Of a DNA stretch of 64,000 nucleotides, positions 40,089 to 51,749 are shown piece by piece. Both the position numbers and the translations under genes were made by a program. The notes under the pieces were generated by a model. The model worked only from the letters and a program-made list of their open reading frames with translations, was not told the DNA's origin and ran no database searches. The stretch is from positions 149,212 through 213,211 of the forward strand of contig NZ_JAHVHW010000003.1 of the NCBI RefSeq assembly GCF_019802055.1, in the 5' to 3' direction. The number at the start of each line of letters is the position of its first letter. The first letter of the stretch is position 1. Source of the DNA: Ferrimonas balearica. GTDB lineage: Bacteria > Pseudomonadota > Gammaproteobacteria > Enterobacterales > Shewanellaceae.

Positions 40089-41504
40089 TCAAGCACGCCG
40101 ACGCAGCGAGAACAACACAAACACCACGCCACTGAGCGCCAGTGACGGCACAATGGCGTGCAGTCCGAGGGGTTTAACCCCTGCGGTGGTCCAGTAAAGG
40201 AACAGTGCCAGGCCGGTGAGCATCGACAGAATAGCTCCACGGGCATCCGCGCGTGACCAGAACAGACCGAGGACCAAAGGCCAGAGGAACACCACCTGAA
40301 GCGCGCCCAGCGAGGCCAGGTTCAGCCACACAATCATATCCGGCGGATCCAGCGCTAAGACCCCGCAAAGCAACGTCAGGCCAACGGTCGAGGAGTAGCT
40401 CAGCGCCTTTTGTGCGCCTTCGGTCAGAGGACGCTGACGCTGCACCATATCGCGAACCAGGGTGGAACCCGCCTGAAGCAGCATGGAGTCCACGGAAGAC
40501 ATCACTGCCGCCATCGGCGCCGCCAGCAGCAGGCCCGCCACCATGGGGGGGAACAGGGTCACCATCAGGGTCGGCATCACCTCGTCGGGACTGGCCAGGT
40601 CCGGCAACAGCGCGCGTCCCAATACCCCACTCAGATGGGGAAGCAGAATCACCACAGAGGAGACGGCGGTGCCCAGAATCATCGCCCGTCGCAGCGCCCC
40701 CATATCCTTAACTGCCATGGTACGCAGCACCGTGTGAGGCAGCCCCAGTGTGCCGAGGCAGACCAGCACCCAGAAGGACATCAGGAACGGCCAGGAGAGA
40801 AATTCATCGGGACCATGTGGCTGCAGCAATCCGGGATCCTGCGCCGCAAGCGTGGTGGTCAGGTTCTCCATGCCACCGCCCTTAATCAGCAGGCCGATAA
40901 AGAGGGCGATCATGCCGAAGATCATCACCAGCCCCTGCAGGGCATCGGTGTAACTGACGGCACGGAATCCGCCCCAGAGGGTATAGATAAGAACGGTGCC
41001 AACAAAGATCGCCAGTGCCAGGCGGTAGTCCACACCGGTCATCACCGACAGCAGCCGTGCCCCACCGGTGAACTGCACCACCACCATCCCGACAAAGGCC
41101 GCCAGCAGGCTGATGCCCGCCAGCCACAACAGAGTCGGGCTGCGATAGCGCTGCTCCAGCACATCCAGAATGGTGACCGCCCCACTCTCTTTCGCCAGAC
41201 GCCACAGTTTGGGCCCCAGCACACCGAGCGTCAGCAGGGCGACAGGCACCTGGACCATCGCCAGCAGTACCCAGCCCAAACCGAACTTGTAAGCGGCGCC
41301 GGGGCCACCAATAAAGGAGGACGCGCTGGTGTAGGTGGTCACCAAAGCCAATGCCAGCAGGGTTCCACCCATAAACTGGCCTCCCAGGAAGTAGCGTTGG
41401 GTAAAGCCACCATTGCTGGCCTGACGCGCCGCCGCGACCCGGGCAATCACCAGAGTGATCACCAGGTAGAGCAGAATCGGGATCAACAGTGAGAGGTCAC
41501 CCAC
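40089..41504 (-). CDS. panF: Sodium/pantothenate symporter
   Basis: PanF imports pantothenate with sodium (SSS family). The 471-residue protein has about 13 hydrophobic segments. The PanF-like core includes TTYTSASSFIGGPGAAYKFGLGWVLL, FVGMVVVQFTGGARLL, FWVLVCLGTLGLPHTVLRTM and LAAPMAAVMSSVDSMLLQ. A GTG at 41504 with GGGAGG at good spacing was chosen; it overlaps the yhdT stop by 8 bp. The yhdT-panF pair is conserved in E. coli. Confidence 0.93.
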   Translation of the reverse strand: MGDLSLLIPILLYLVITLVIARVAAARQASNGGFTQRYFLGGQFMGGTLLALALVTTYTSASSFIGGPGAAYKFGLGWVLLAMVQVPVALLTLGVLGPKLWRLAKESGAVTILDVLEQRYRSPTLLWLAGISLLAAFVGMVVVQFTGGARLLSVMTGVDYRLALAIFVGTVLIYTLWGGFRAVSYTDALQGLVMIFGMIALFIGLLIKGGGMENLTTTLAAQDPGLLQPHGPDEFLSWPFLMSFWVLVCLGTLGLPHTVLRTMAVKDMGALRRAMILGTAVSSVVILLPHLSGVLGRALLPDLASPDEVMPTLMVTLFPPMVAGLLLAAPMAAVMSSVDSMLLQAGSTLVRDMVQRQRPLTEGAQKALSYSSTVGLTLLCGVLALDPPDMIVWLNLASLGALQVVFLWPLVLGLFWSRADARGAILSMLTGLALFLYWTTAGVKPLGLHAIVPSLALSGVVFVLFSLRRRA

Positions 41505-41706
41505 GAGTGCCTCCCAACCAGACAAACAGCAGAATTAGCAGCACCAGCGGTGCCGCAACACAGGAGAGCCAGAACCACAGGGGAAGGCCGAGCCAGAGGC
41601 CGGAACCTGAAAAGAACAGGGGGCCACAGAGCCATAAGACAAAATAGAGCAGTGTGAGGCTCAATGCCGCCAGTGTCAGCCTACTGGCCAGCTTGTTATC
41701 CATCAT
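41497..41706 (-). CDS. yhdT: YhdT-family small membrane protein
   Basis: A 69-residue protein with two hydrophobic helices (LTLAALSLTLLYFVLWLCG and WFWLSCVAAPLVLLILLFVWL). It directly precedes panF with overlapping frames, the arrangement known for yhdT (DUF997). It probably assists or accompanies the symporter; the function is unproven. Two adjacent ATG codons (41706 and 41703) are possible starts. Confidence 0.88.
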   Translation of the reverse strand: MMDNKLASRLTLAALSLTLLYFVLWLCGPLFFSGSGLWLGLPLWFWLSCVAAPLVLLILLFVWLGGTRG

Positions 41707-41796
41707 CGGAACGGGTCCATCGAGTTGCCAATGGGAAATGGGGGGACGATCCTAAGCAATCCGTCGCAAATTGCCAACATTTTGCACTCGGCAGTA

Positions 41797-41812
41797 AATT
41801 GGTATTACCATT
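41797..41812. promoter_or_regulatory. PdhR/GntR-type operator, site 1
   Basis: AATTGGTATTACCATT matches the TTGGT-NNN-ACCAA pattern of PdhR-like FadR-subfamily regulators, with one imperfect outer base on the right. Confidence 0.5.
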
Positions 41813-42011
41813 AGAGGGCTCGAGTGTTCACAGAGTGCAAATTTGGGGTAAGGGCGTTCAAACCCTGTTCCAAATGGCGATCACGATCACTGCAACCCCC
41901 GGCATTGCATGAGTCCCGTCACAGTTTTCATGGAAATGCTGACCTGTTTGCAATTTCACCACCGCCCGCAATACAGCATTTGTGCCCTGTGTTACGCTCT
42001 AACCATGTTAT

Positions 42012-42024
42012 TTGGTATGACCAA
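42012..42024. promoter_or_regulatory. PdhR/GntR-type operator, site 2
   Basis: TTGGTATGACCAA is a perfect palindrome of the PdhR type, about 210 bp downstream of site 1 and 395 bp before the pflB start. PdhR senses pyruvate in E. coli, which would fit control of pyruvate formate-lyase. Confidence 0.55.
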
Positions 42025-42418
42025 TTGAACAGCTGAGAATTCAGTCTCTTGGTGGCCAGGAAACGACGCTCCCTGATGAGCGTGGCGACAACAGTGCGAC
42101 GGAACACGCACCATACCCACAGCGGCGATATACTTCGCTAACGAATGCACTTTGGCGACGACGGACCTGGTTCCATGACCCAAAAGACCCGTTTGCATCA
42201 TTCTCGGTTTTCCGCTCTGGCCACCCTGGCCGGGCCGCGTTGTGCCGTTTTACGGGCTCCTTTCTCCGTCGCCGGACACCTCTTCTCGACTTTCCCGTTC
42301 TCCGCACTGCGGAGCGCGCGCTTTGCCCTGGCCGCTTCTGGCCTGGACATGACCCTTTCCGGCCGCACATTGCGGCCACAACCGAATTATTTCGGATCCT
42401 AACGTGAAGGTAACTGTC

Positions 42419-44701
<2,283 letters not shown>

Positions 44702-44725
44702 GCACCGGGCGTCTCACGCTAAACT

Positions 44726-44766
44726 AGGGGCCTGCCCGCACTCGCGGCGGGCCCTTTTCTTTTTTG
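44726..44766 (+). terminator. Hairpin between pflB and pflA, probable partial terminator
   Basis: A GC-rich imperfect stem-loop (GGGCC-TGCCCGC-ACTC-GCGGC-GGGCCC) is followed by TTTTCTTTTTT. It would let a small share of pflB transcripts continue into pflA, fitting the low need for activase. Confidence 0.65.
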
Positions 44767-44780
44767 AGTGGGAGAGGATT

Positions 44781-45521
44781 ATGGGCGTCATCGGACGCGT
44801 ACATTCCTGGGAAACCTGTGGCACCGTTGACGGCCCGGGTATCCGCTTTATCGCCTTTATGCAGGGCTGCCTGATGCGCTGCCAGTATTGCCACAACCGC
44901 GATACCTGGGATCTGGAAGGCGGCAAAGAGGTCACCGTGTCCCAACTGATGGACCAGGTGATCAGCTACCGTCACTTTTTTGAGGCCAGCGGTGGCGGCG
45001 TTACCGCCAGCGGTGGCGAAGCGGTTCTGCAGATGGAGTTCGTCAAGGAGTGGTTCACCGCCTGTAAGGCGGAGGGTATCCACACCTGTCTGGACACCAA
45101 TGGCCTGATCCGCAAGTACACTCCGGTGGTGGATGAGTTGCTGGACGTTACCGACCTGGTGATGCTGGACATCAAACAGATGGACGACACCATTCACCAA
45201 AACCTGGTGGGCGTATCCAATAAACGTCCGCTGGAGTTTGCCCAGCACCTGGCCAAACGGGGCCAGAAAACCTGGATCCGTTACGTGGTGGTCCCCGGCT
45301 TTACCGACGACGATGCCTCCGCGGAGCAACTGGCTCAATTTTTGGCACCGATGAAAAACGTCGAGAAAGTGGAAATGCTGCCCTACCACGAACTGGGCAA
45401 GCACAAGTGGGAAGCGCTTGGCGAAACCTACCCGCTGGATGGCGTAAAGCCTCCGCCGACAGAGACCATGGAGCGTCTCAAGGCGATTTTCGTCGCCCAC
45501 GGCCTGAATGCCGTCTACTGA
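44781..45521 (+). CDS. pflA: Pyruvate formate-lyase activating enzyme
   Basis: PflA is a radical-SAM enzyme that installs the glycyl radical on PflB. The 246-residue protein has the CxxxCxxC motif in [17 protein letters not shown], the GGG-E-type motif [14 protein letters not shown] and LDTNGLI. GGAGAGG precedes the ATG. It lies 80 bp behind pflB on the same strand. Confidence 0.97.
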   Translation: MGVIGRVHSWETCGTVDGPGIRFIAFMQGCLMRCQYCHNRDTWDLEGGKEVTVSQLMDQVISYRHFFEASGGGVTASGGEAVLQMEFVKEWFTACKAEGIHTCLDTNGLIRKYTPVVDELLDVTDLVMLDIKQMDDTIHQNLVGVSNKRPLEFAQHLAKRGQKTWIRYVVVPGFTDDDASAEQLAQFLAPMKNVEKVEMLPYHELGKHKWEALGETYPLDGVKPPPTETMERLKAIFVAHGLNAVY

Positions 45522-45527
45522 ACCATC

Positions 45528-45558
45528 AAACGCCAGCCTTCGCTGGCGTTTTCTTTTT
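45528..45558 (+). terminator. Terminator of pflA
   Basis: AACGCCAGC-CTTC-GCTGGCGTT is followed by TTCTTTTT. Confidence 0.9.
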
Positions 45559-45649
45559 ACACCATCGCGAACTTCCGCCCTGCCCTTTCCAGACCCGGTT
45601 TCACAAGCGACAATAGGGATATTCACATTGTCTCAACCTGGACGAGCTT

Positions 45650-46282
45650 TTGAACCTCCTGCTCTGCCTCGGCTTTCTGCTTCTTTTTTTGTGGGCTCTG
45701 AAATCGAGCGCGCTGGCACAGCGCTGGCGTGACCGTCGTTATCTGAATCTGGCTGCTCTCTGCGCGCTGGCCTTACTGGCTCTGTGGCGCATCCGCGCTG
45801 GCATCTACGAGGGGCTGGACCTGCACTTTCTCGGCCTGACGGTAATGACCCTGATGTTTGGCTGGCGCAGCGCCCTGGTGCTGGCCTCATTGGCGCAAGG
45901 CGCCCTGCTGATACTCGGGGTGGATGAGTGGCACAATGCCGCTGGGCTGTTCTGGCTGGGGGTCGCACTGCCGGTACTAACCAGTTTTGGCTGGCTCACG
46001 CTCTGTCACAACCTGCTGCCCCGTAACCTCTGGATCTACGTCTTTGTCGGCGCCTTCTTTAACGGTGTTCTCACCTTTGTTGTCCGCACCAGCGGGCTGG
46101 GGCTGTGGTACAGCACTCAATACGACTGGACGCTGGTGATGGACAACTATCTGATTCTGATCCCGCTGTTCATCTTCCCGGAAGCGATGCTCAACGGCTT
46201 CTCCACCACCATGATGGTGGTCTACAAACCGGACTGGCTGGCCACCTGGAATGAGCGGGAATATCTGACCGGTCCCAAATAA
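45650..46282 (+). CDS. Predicted membrane protein of the CbiM-like (energy-coupling permease) type
   Basis: A 210-residue protein with six or seven hydrophobic segments. Features such as DLHFLGLTVMTLMFGWRSALVL, IYVFVGAFFNGVLTF and LIPLFIFPEAMLNGFSTTMMV resemble the CbiM/COG3235 family of substrate-specific subunits in energy-coupling transport of metals or vitamins. No ATPase partner is adjacent, so it may work alone or with components elsewhere. The start is uncertain: a TTG at 45650 with a weak upstream GGA. Confidence 0.72.
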   Translation: MNLLLCLGFLLLFLWALKSSALAQRWRDRRYLNLAALCALALLALWRIRAGIYEGLDLHFLGLTVMTLMFGWRSALVLASLAQGALLILGVDEWHNAAGLFWLGVALPVLTSFGWLTLCHNLLPRNLWIYVFVGAFFNGVLTFVVRTSGLGLWYSTQYDWTLVMDNYLILIPLFIFPEAMLNGFSTTMMVVYKPDWLATWNEREYLTGPK

Positions 46283-46428
46283 CGACCAAAAGAAACGCTT
46301 TCAGTACACTAGTAGCGAGTGAGTTTACAAAAGCGGATTTCTCAATGTAATTCGTGCCAGGCAAACGGCTTCTACTATGTATTTTTGGTCTTACATCCGA
46401 AACTCTTAGGCGGGCTGCCAACGAGTTG

Positions 46429-46642
46429 CCACGGCGACAGCCGTCCACCCTCGCGGCGCCGAGCGGTAGCGACTGGGAATGAAGCCGAGGGCCAGGGAAG
46501 GCCCGAGTGGCCAGCCGAGCATGGAAGCGAGTCTGGCCAGAGCTGAAATGGGAAGGAGAGGGAGCGAGGGGTATTCGCCGCGCCGGAGGCAAAGGGGAGC
46601 CCAGAGGGGCAAAGCCCTTTTGGCGGCCGCCGGGCCGCTCCC
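46429..46642 (-). repeat. GC-rich intergenic element, copy B
   Basis: Read on the minus strand it begins GGGAGCGGCCC, continues GGCCGCCAAAAGGGCTTT and GCCTCCGG, and ends with the ACGGC-TGTC-GCCGT hairpin plus GG. These blocks recur in the same order in copy A at 10948-11028; copy B carries about 130 bp more in the middle. No terminal repeats or protein gene mark it as a classic mobile element. Confidence 0.38.
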
Positions 46643-46699
46643 GGCAAAGGCAGCAGAATCACCTTAACGCTAACAGCCAGAGGCTCCACGGAAAGTCTG

Positions 46700-46737
46700 C
46701 AATAAACAAAAAGAAACGCCGCCCATCTGGGGCGGCG
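46700..46737 (-). terminator. Terminator of yfbV
   Basis: On the minus strand GCGCCGCCC-CAGAT-GGGCGGCGTT is followed by TCTTTTTG. Confidence 0.85.
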
Positions 46738-46758
46738 CTCAGTCACGGCACGGCGGCC

Positions 46759-47196
46759 TTAAAGTTCACGCCAAAAGGCGGTGTCGAGGCGTTTGTACGC
46801 TCGGTCTAACAGACTCGCCATGTGCCGATAAGTTGAATGTGGCGCAAGCGGCGCGACATCGCAACCGGCAGCCACCAATTTTTCTCTTACTTCACCACAC
46901 CAATGCAAAAGCGGCGCGGGCAGGGGTTGCTCAGAACGCCAACCGAGCCAATACAGCCCCTGCAAAGGCAGACTCAATATCAGCGCCGCCTGGGCCATGG
47001 CCAAAGGCAATATTTCTGCACCCAATTGGGCAAGTTGCACGGTCAAACTTACCCCGGCCACAACAGGCATCCAGGTGATGGCCATGCGCGTCGCACGGAT
47101 CACCCGGTATTCGGGAAAATAGGCTGCCAAGGCTCGGTTTAATGGCCAAATCTTCATATAGCCACTGCCTTGACGCAGTCGAGTCATCCACTTCAT
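46759..47196 (-). CDS. yfbV: YfbV family inner-membrane protein (UPF0208)
   Basis: A 145-residue protein with two hydrophobic helices (about residues 40-60 and 65-85) and cytoplasmic ends. WPLNRALAAYFPEYRVIRATR and the C-terminal LDRAYKRLDTAFWREL are typical. E. coli YfbV has been linked to insulation of the Ter macrodomain together with MatP. It is divergent from ackA, the same neighbour as in E. coli. Confidence 0.92.
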   Translation of the reverse strand: MKWMTRLRQGSGYMKIWPLNRALAAYFPEYRVIRATRMAITWMPVVAGVSLTVQLAQLGAEILPLAMAQAALILSLPLQGLYWLGWRSEQPLPAPLLHWCGEVREKLVAAGCDVAPLAPHSTYRHMASLLDRAYKRLDTAFWREL

Positions 47197-47464
47197 CGGC
47201 TTATTACCAATCAGTTAGTGATACCAGTCACAGTTCAACCATCTACCTGACGGTAGCACAATTCAACCGGCTGTGTAATTGGGTAAAATGGTCAGACCTA
47301 GCCGGACAACTTGACAAAGCGACACGGTCGCAACGGATCGTCAGTTCGTGACACGGCCCGTAATGAGGCCCCGGCTATACTGTAAACTTTGTCAGGATTC
47401 CAAGGGCGACCGGTCTCTTAGAGCGTACTGGTCACCCACAATCTCATGCTTAGGTGTTGATAAA

Positions 47465-48655
47465 ATGAGCAAACTTGTACTGGTTCTCAACTGTGGCAGT
47501 TCCTCTCTGAAATTCGCTGTCATTGATGCCCAAACTGGTGACGAGCATCTTTCCGGTCTGGCCGAGTGTTTTAACCTGGTAGACGCCCGCATCAAGTGGA
47601 AACTGGACGGTAACAAGGACCAAGCGGATCTGGGCGCCGGCGCTGCCCACCGCGAAGCCCTGGATTTCATGGTCAACACCATTCTGGCTAAGAAGCCGGA
47701 ACTGGCCGAGCAGCTGGTTGCTGTTGGTCACCGTGTGGTACACGGCGGCGAGAAGTATACCCGCTCCATGCTGATCACCGATGAAGTGGTTCACGGTATC
47801 GAAGAGTGTGCCTCTCTGGCCCCGCTGCACAACCCTGCCGCTCTGATCGGCATTCGCGCCGCTCAAGCCTCTTTCACTGGTCTGCCTCAGGTTGCTGTGT
47901 TCGACACCGCTTTCCACCAGACCATGCCGGCTGAAGCCTACTCCTACGCCATTCCGCAGAAACTGTACCGCGAGCACGGCATCCGTCGCTATGGCATGCA
48001 CGGCACCAGCCACCTGTACGTTTCCCGCGAAGCCGCCAAAGCGCTGGGCCAGGAGATCGACGAAACCAACGTGATCACCTGCCACCTGGGCAACGGTGGT
48101 TCTGTAACTGCCGTTCGTGGCGGTAAGTCTGTTGATACCTCCATGGGTCTGACCCCGCTGGAAGGCATCGTAATGGGCACCCGCTCCGGCGACCTGGATC
48201 CGGCCATCATCTTCCACCTGGTAGACAACCTGGGCTACACCCTGGAAGAGGTGAACAACATGCTGAACAAGCAGTCCGGTCTGCTGGGTCTGTCCGAAGT
48301 AACCAACGACTGCCGTGGCATCGAAGAAGGTTACGCCGACGGCCAGAAAGGCTGCACCCTGGCTCTGGAAGTGTTCTGCTACCGCCTGGCCAAGTACGTA
48401 GCCTCCTACACCGTACCGCTGAAGCGCGTTGACGCCATCATCTTTACCGGCGGCATCGGTGAAAACTCCGACCTGATCCGTAAGAAGGTTCTGGAGCACC
48501 TGGCCATCTTCGGCTACGAAGCGGACGACGAGAAAAACGCCGCTGCCCGCTTCGGCAACGAGGGCATCATCACCAAAGACGGCAGCCCGCTGGCCATGGT
48601 GATCCCCACCAACGAAGAGTTTGTCATCGCCTCCGACGCGCTGGCCCTGATCTAA
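47465..48655 (+). CDS. ackA: Acetate kinase
   Basis: AckA interconverts acetyl phosphate and acetate with ADP/ATP. The 396-residue protein begins [20 protein letters not shown] and has the acetokinase motifs [45 protein letters not shown] and [15 protein letters not shown]. The ATG at 47465 gives the canonical N-terminus; an extension to 47348 has no similarity. Codon bias suggests high expression. pta follows after 63 bp, with a GC-rich hairpin in between. Confidence 0.98.
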   Translation: MSKLVLVLNCGSSSLKFAVIDAQTGDEHLSGLAECFNLVDARIKWKLDGNKDQADLGAGAAHREALDFMVNTILAKKPELAEQLVAVGHRVVHGGEKYTRSMLITDEVVHGIEECASLAPLHNPAALIGIRAAQASFTGLPQVAVFDTAFHQTMPAEAYSYAIPQKLYREHGIRRYGMHGTSHLYVSREAAKALGQEIDETNVITCHLGNGGSVTAVRGGKSVDTSMGLTPLEGIVMGTRSGDLDPAIIFHLVDNLGYTLEEVNNMLNKQSGLLGLSEVTNDCRGIEEGYADGQKGCTLALEVFCYRLAKYVASYTVPLKRVDAIIFTGGIGENSDLIRKKVLEHLAIFGYEADDEKNAAARFGNEGIITKDGSPLAMVIPTNEEFVIASDALALI

Positions 48656-48667
48656 TACTCTCGAATC

Positions 48668-48694
48668 CTCGGGCTCCGCTGTTGCGGGGCCCGA
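48668..48694 (+). other. Intercistronic hairpin between ackA and pta
   Basis: TCGGGCTCCGC and GCGGGGCCCGA pair around TGTT. There is no T run, so it is more likely an mRNA-stability or processing structure than a terminator. Confidence 0.5.
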
Positions 48695-48718
48695 ATTCAT
48701 TGTTTTGCGAGGAAGCAT

Positions 48719-50854
48719 ATGTCTCGTTCAATTATGTTGGTTCCGGTAGGTACTGGAGTCGGCCTGACCTCTGTCAGCATGGGTATGGTACGCGCACTGG
48801 AGCGTCAGGGCGTGAAAGTGAACTTCTTCAAGCCCATCGCACAGCAGCGCCCCGGTGATACCGGTCCCGAGCGCTCCACCACCATCCTGAGCACCTCTCC
48901 GACCATCAATCCGCCTGAGCCGATCGCCATGGAGTTCGCGGAGAAGGTGATCAGCGCCGGTGACACCGATGTGCTGCTGGAAGAGATCGTGGCTGCCGTT
49001 AAGCCGGTGGAAGCGGAAACCGAAGTGATGGTCGTGGAAGGTCTGGTACCGACCCGCACCCACCCCTTTGCCAACACCCTGAACGCCAACATCGCCAAAG
49101 CGCTGGACGCTGACATCGTTCTGGTTATCAACCCGGGTGCGGACACCGCCGCTCAGGTTCAGAACCGTCTGGAAGTGGCTGTGAACAACTTCGGCGGCAA
49201 GGACAACAAGCGCATCCTGGGCGCCATCGTGAACAAGATTGGCGCACCGGTTGATGAGCGCGGCCGTGCCCGCCCTGACCTGTCCGAAGTATTTGAACAC
49301 GAAGGTGTGGTACGTGGCAGCCAGGCTGAAATGTTCCAGCTGTCCGCCAACAGCCCTGTGCCGATCCTGGGTGCCATCCCCTACAACCTGGGTCTGGTGT
49401 CTCCCCGAGCTTCCGACCTGGCCAAGCACCTGGGTGCCCGCCTGGTTAACGCCGGTGACATGCACACCCGTCGCCTGCGTCGCGTCAGCTTCTGTGCCCG
49501 CTCTATCCCGAACATGATTGGCCACCTGCAGGCCGACTCTCTGCTGGTGACCTCCGCGGACCGTGAAGACGTTGTCGTTTCCGTGTGTCTGGCAGCCATG
49601 AACGGCATGAAGCTGGGTGCCCTGCTTCTGACCGGTGGCTACGAGCTGGACGAGCGCGTTTCCCGTCTGTGTCAGCAAGCGTTTGACACCGGCCTGCCGG
49701 TACTGGTGGTGGACACCAACACCTGGCAAACCGCACTGAACATCCAGAACTTCAACCATGAAGTACCGCTGGATGATATGGAGCGCATTGAGGAAGTTCA
49801 GAACTTCGTGGCCTCTCACATCGACCGTAAGTTCGTAGAGAGCCTGTCTGACAACTCCACTCGTGAGCGTCGCTTGAGCCCGCCGGCCTTCCGTTACCAG
49901 CTGACCGAACTGGCCCGCCAGGCCGCTAAGCGCGTTGTGCTGCCGGAAGGTGATGAGCCGCGTACCGTTAAGGCCGCTGCCATCTGTGCCGAACGTGGCA
50001 TCGCCAACTGCGTGCTGCTGGGCAACCCGGAAGAGATCCGTCGTGTGGCTGAGCAGCAGGGCGTGACCCTGGGCGAAGGCATCGAGATCGTGAACCCGGC
50101 CGACGTAATCGAAAACTACGTCGCCCCGATGGTGGAAATGCGTAAGGGCAAAGGCCTGACTGAAGTTGTGGCTCGTGAGCAACTGCAGGACACCGTTGTT
50201 CTGGGCACCATGATGCTGGCTCAGGACGAAGTGGATGGTCTGGTATCCGGTGCCGTACACACCACTGCCAACACCATCCGTCCGCCGCTGCAGCTGATCA
50301 AGACCGCTCCGGGCTCCTCTCTGGTCTCTTCCGTGTTCTTTATGCTGCTGCCTGACCAGGTTCTGGTTTACGGCGACTGCGCCATCAACCCGGATCCGAA
50401 CGCTGAGCAACTGGCTGAGATCGCCATCCAGTCCGCTGACTCCGCCAAGGCCTTCGGCATTGAGCCGCGCGTTGCGATGATCTCCTACTCCACCGGCAGC
50501 TCCGGCGCAGGTGCGGATGTAGAGAAGGTGCGTGAAGCCACTCGCATCGCTCAGGAGAAGCGTCCTGACCTGGTGATCGACGGCCCGCTGCAGTACGACG
50601 CTGCCGTTATGCCGAATGTTGCCGCTTCCAAGGCGCCGAACAGCCCGGTAGCCGGTAAAGCCACCGTGTTCGTGTTCCCGGACCTGAACACCGGTAACAC
50701 CACTTACAAAGCGGTACAGCGTTCTGCAGACCTGATCTCCATCGGTCCGATGCTGCAGGGCATGCGCAAGCCGGTGAACGACCTGTCCCGTGGCGCTCTG
50801 GTGGAAGACATCGTCTACACCATCGCCCTGACCGCGATTCAGGCCAACGCCTGA
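48719..50854 (+). CDS. pta: Phosphate acetyltransferase
   Basis: Pta converts acetyl-CoA and phosphate to acetyl phosphate, feeding AckA. The 711-residue product is the long form. The N-terminal P-loop-like domain opens [20 protein letters not shown], a central DRTGG domain follows, and the C-terminal catalytic domain has [35 protein letters not shown] and [24 protein letters not shown] precedes the ATG. It is co-oriented with ackA and probably co-transcribed. Confidence 0.98.
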   Translation: MSRSIMLVPVGTGVGLTSVSMGMVRALERQGVKVNFFKPIAQQRPGDTGPERSTTILSTSPTINPPEPIAMEFAEKVISAGDTDVLLEEIVAAVKPVEAETEVMVVEGLVPTRTHPFANTLNANIAKALDADIVLVINPGADTAAQVQNRLEVAVNNFGGKDNKRILGAIVNKIGAPVDERGRARPDLSEVFEHEGVVRGSQAEMFQLSANSPVPILGAIPYNLGLVSPRASDLAKHLGARLVNAGDMHTRRLRRVSFCARSIPNMIGHLQADSLLVTSADREDVVVSVCLAAMNGMKLGALLLTGGYELDERVSRLCQQAFDTGLPVLVVDTNTWQTALNIQNFNHEVPLDDMERIEEVQNFVASHIDRKFVESLSDNSTRERRLSPPAFRYQLTELARQAAKRVVLPEGDEPRTVKAAAICAERGIANCVLLGNPEEIRRVAEQQGVTLGEGIEIVNPADVIENYVAPMVEMRKGKGLTEVVAREQLQDTVVLGTMMLAQDEVDGLVSGAVHTTANTIRPPLQLIKTAPGSSLVSSVFFMLLPDQVLVYGDCAINPDPNAEQLAEIAIQSADSAKAFGIEPRVAMISYSTGSSGAGADVEKVREATRIAQEKRPDLVIDGPLQYDAAVMPNVAASKAPNSPVAGKATVFVFPDLNTGNTTYKAVQRSADLISIGPMLQGMRKPVNDLSRGALVEDIVYTIALTAIQANA

Positions 50855-50868
50855 TCCCGTCGGACAGC

Positions 50869-50900
50869 AAAAAGCCCGCCATTAGGCGGGCTTTTTTATT
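50869..50900 (+). terminator. Terminator of ackA-pta
   Basis: AAGCCCGCC-ATTA-GGCGGGCTT with flanking A run and TTTTTATT. Confidence 0.93.
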
Positions 50901-51006
50901 GGCGGCTGACGGAAAACTGACCCCTTTAAAATTCCCTAATAAAATAGGAACTTATGAATTATGGGGCGCACTTTTAACAGGCTTGTCCACAGTTTTTGTG
51001 GATAAC

Positions 51007-51399
51007 CTACTCTAATCCTCTCAGCACCAAATCTCGATAGGTGACCAAGCCAATAATGGCGCCGTGTTCCTGAACCGGAGCTTGATTGATCGAGAAACGC
51101 TCGAACAGCCGCGCACAGTAGCGAATGTCCATATTTGGCGACACGGACACCACAGGCTTACTCATCACTTCATACAGGTTCACTCTGTCCGCCGCCCGAT
51201 CCCGAGCCACCACCTGTTTGCCGATATCTGACAGCAACACCAAGCCATACTCATCAGTCTCATCCCGTTTATTGATGATCAGCGCATCAGCATGGGCCTC
51301 GCGCAGTTTGGCGACCCCCTCAGCAACGGTACAGATCCCTTCTAGCGCCACAAAGCGCTCGCTCATCACCTGACGCACGGTGACTTTCGGCTTGCTCAT
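51007..51399 (-). CDS. CBS-domain protein
   Basis: A 130-residue protein made of a pair of CBS modules: VTVRQVMSERFVALEGICTVAEGVAKL and YEVMSKPVVSVSPNMDIRYCARLFERF with GAIIGLVTYRDLVLRG. CBS pairs bind adenine nucleotides and often gate transporters. It is the last gene of a four-gene minus-strand cluster and overlaps the PII-like gene by 4 bp, so it probably senses energy state for the DUF1538 transport proteins upstream. That role is inferred. Confidence 0.87.
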   Translation of the reverse strand: MSKPKVTVRQVMSERFVALEGICTVAEGVAKLREAHADALIINKRDETDEYGLVLLSDIGKQVVARDRAADRVNLYEVMSKPVVSVSPNMDIRYCARLFERFSINQAPVQEHGAIIGLVTYRDLVLRGLE

Positions 51400-51746
51400 A
51401 GCTGATCCTCCAGTTTGTCGCTCAGAGTCTCTATCTGGTGGGCAACGCCCACTACATCTTCCACATCCAGTTGCAGGGCGATCCCGGTACCCGGCGTGTG
51501 GTCAAACTCTCCCACTTCAGCGATGGTTTCCAGAATCTTCCGGGCCATATGCTCCTCCACCACGAACAGCAGCACATCCCGCTGCAGCTCCAGGTTAAGG
51601 CCAAAGAAGGTTTTACGGGGCTTCAGCCCCTCACCCCGGGCGTGGTTGATCAGCGTCACCCCGGTGGCGCCGGCCTGACGGGCCGCATCCACCAGAGTCT
51701 GTGACTGGCGGTCGTCCACAAAGGCGATAATGAGTTTGAAGCGCAT
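51396..51746 (-). CDS. PII-like signalling protein
   Basis: A 116-residue protein with the ferredoxin-like PII fold: FKLIIAFVDDRQSQTLVDAARQAGATGVTLINHARG, then LLFVVEEHMARKILETIAEVGEFDHTPGTGIALQLDVEDVVG. The long T-loop of classical GlnB, with its uridylylated Tyr, is not seen; the segment KPRKTFFGLNLELQRD takes that place. Three bases separate it from the DUF1538 gene upstream, and GAGGTGA is its ribosome site. It probably regulates the neighbouring membrane proteins through nucleotide binding. Confidence 0.85.
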   Translation of the reverse strand: MRFKLIIAFVDDRQSQTLVDAARQAGATGVTLINHARGEGLKPRKTFFGLNLELQRDVLLFVVEEHMARKILETIAEVGEFDHTPGTGIALQLDVEDVVGVAHQIETLSDKLEDQL

Positions 51747-51749
51747 GGG

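Larger units (their letters stand above)
41707..42418. other. Long regulatory region upstream of pflB
   Basis: This 712-bp stretch separates yhdT (minus) from pflB (plus). It contains two PdhR/GntR-type palindromes. Near pflB it has two small hairpins, GGCCGC-ACATT-GCGGCC (42361-42377) and CCGAA-TTAT-TTCGG (42382-42395), which could stabilise the mRNA leader. The frames open here on both strands are not gene-like. No focA gene is present. Confidence 0.55.
46283..46758. other. GC-rich intergenic region between the CbiM-like gene and yfbV
   Basis: This 476-bp gap between convergent genes is strikingly purine-rich on the plus strand from about 46470 to 46620. It contains copy B of a GC-rich element and, at its right, the yfbV terminator. 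The open frames in it are low-complexity and not gene-like. Confidence 0.5.

Noticed and set aside
46429..46642. CsrB/CsrC-type small RNA suggested by many GGA triplets
   Set aside because: The triplets lie in a general purine run, not in repeated hairpin loops, and no promoter-terminator pair on the plus strand frames the region.
48728..50410. Long minus-strand open frame opposite pta (560 codons), and similar ones opposite ackA, trpB and sdaA
   Set aside because: These are antisense frames kept open by codon bias of the real genes; their compositions are His/Gln/Val-rich and not protein-like.
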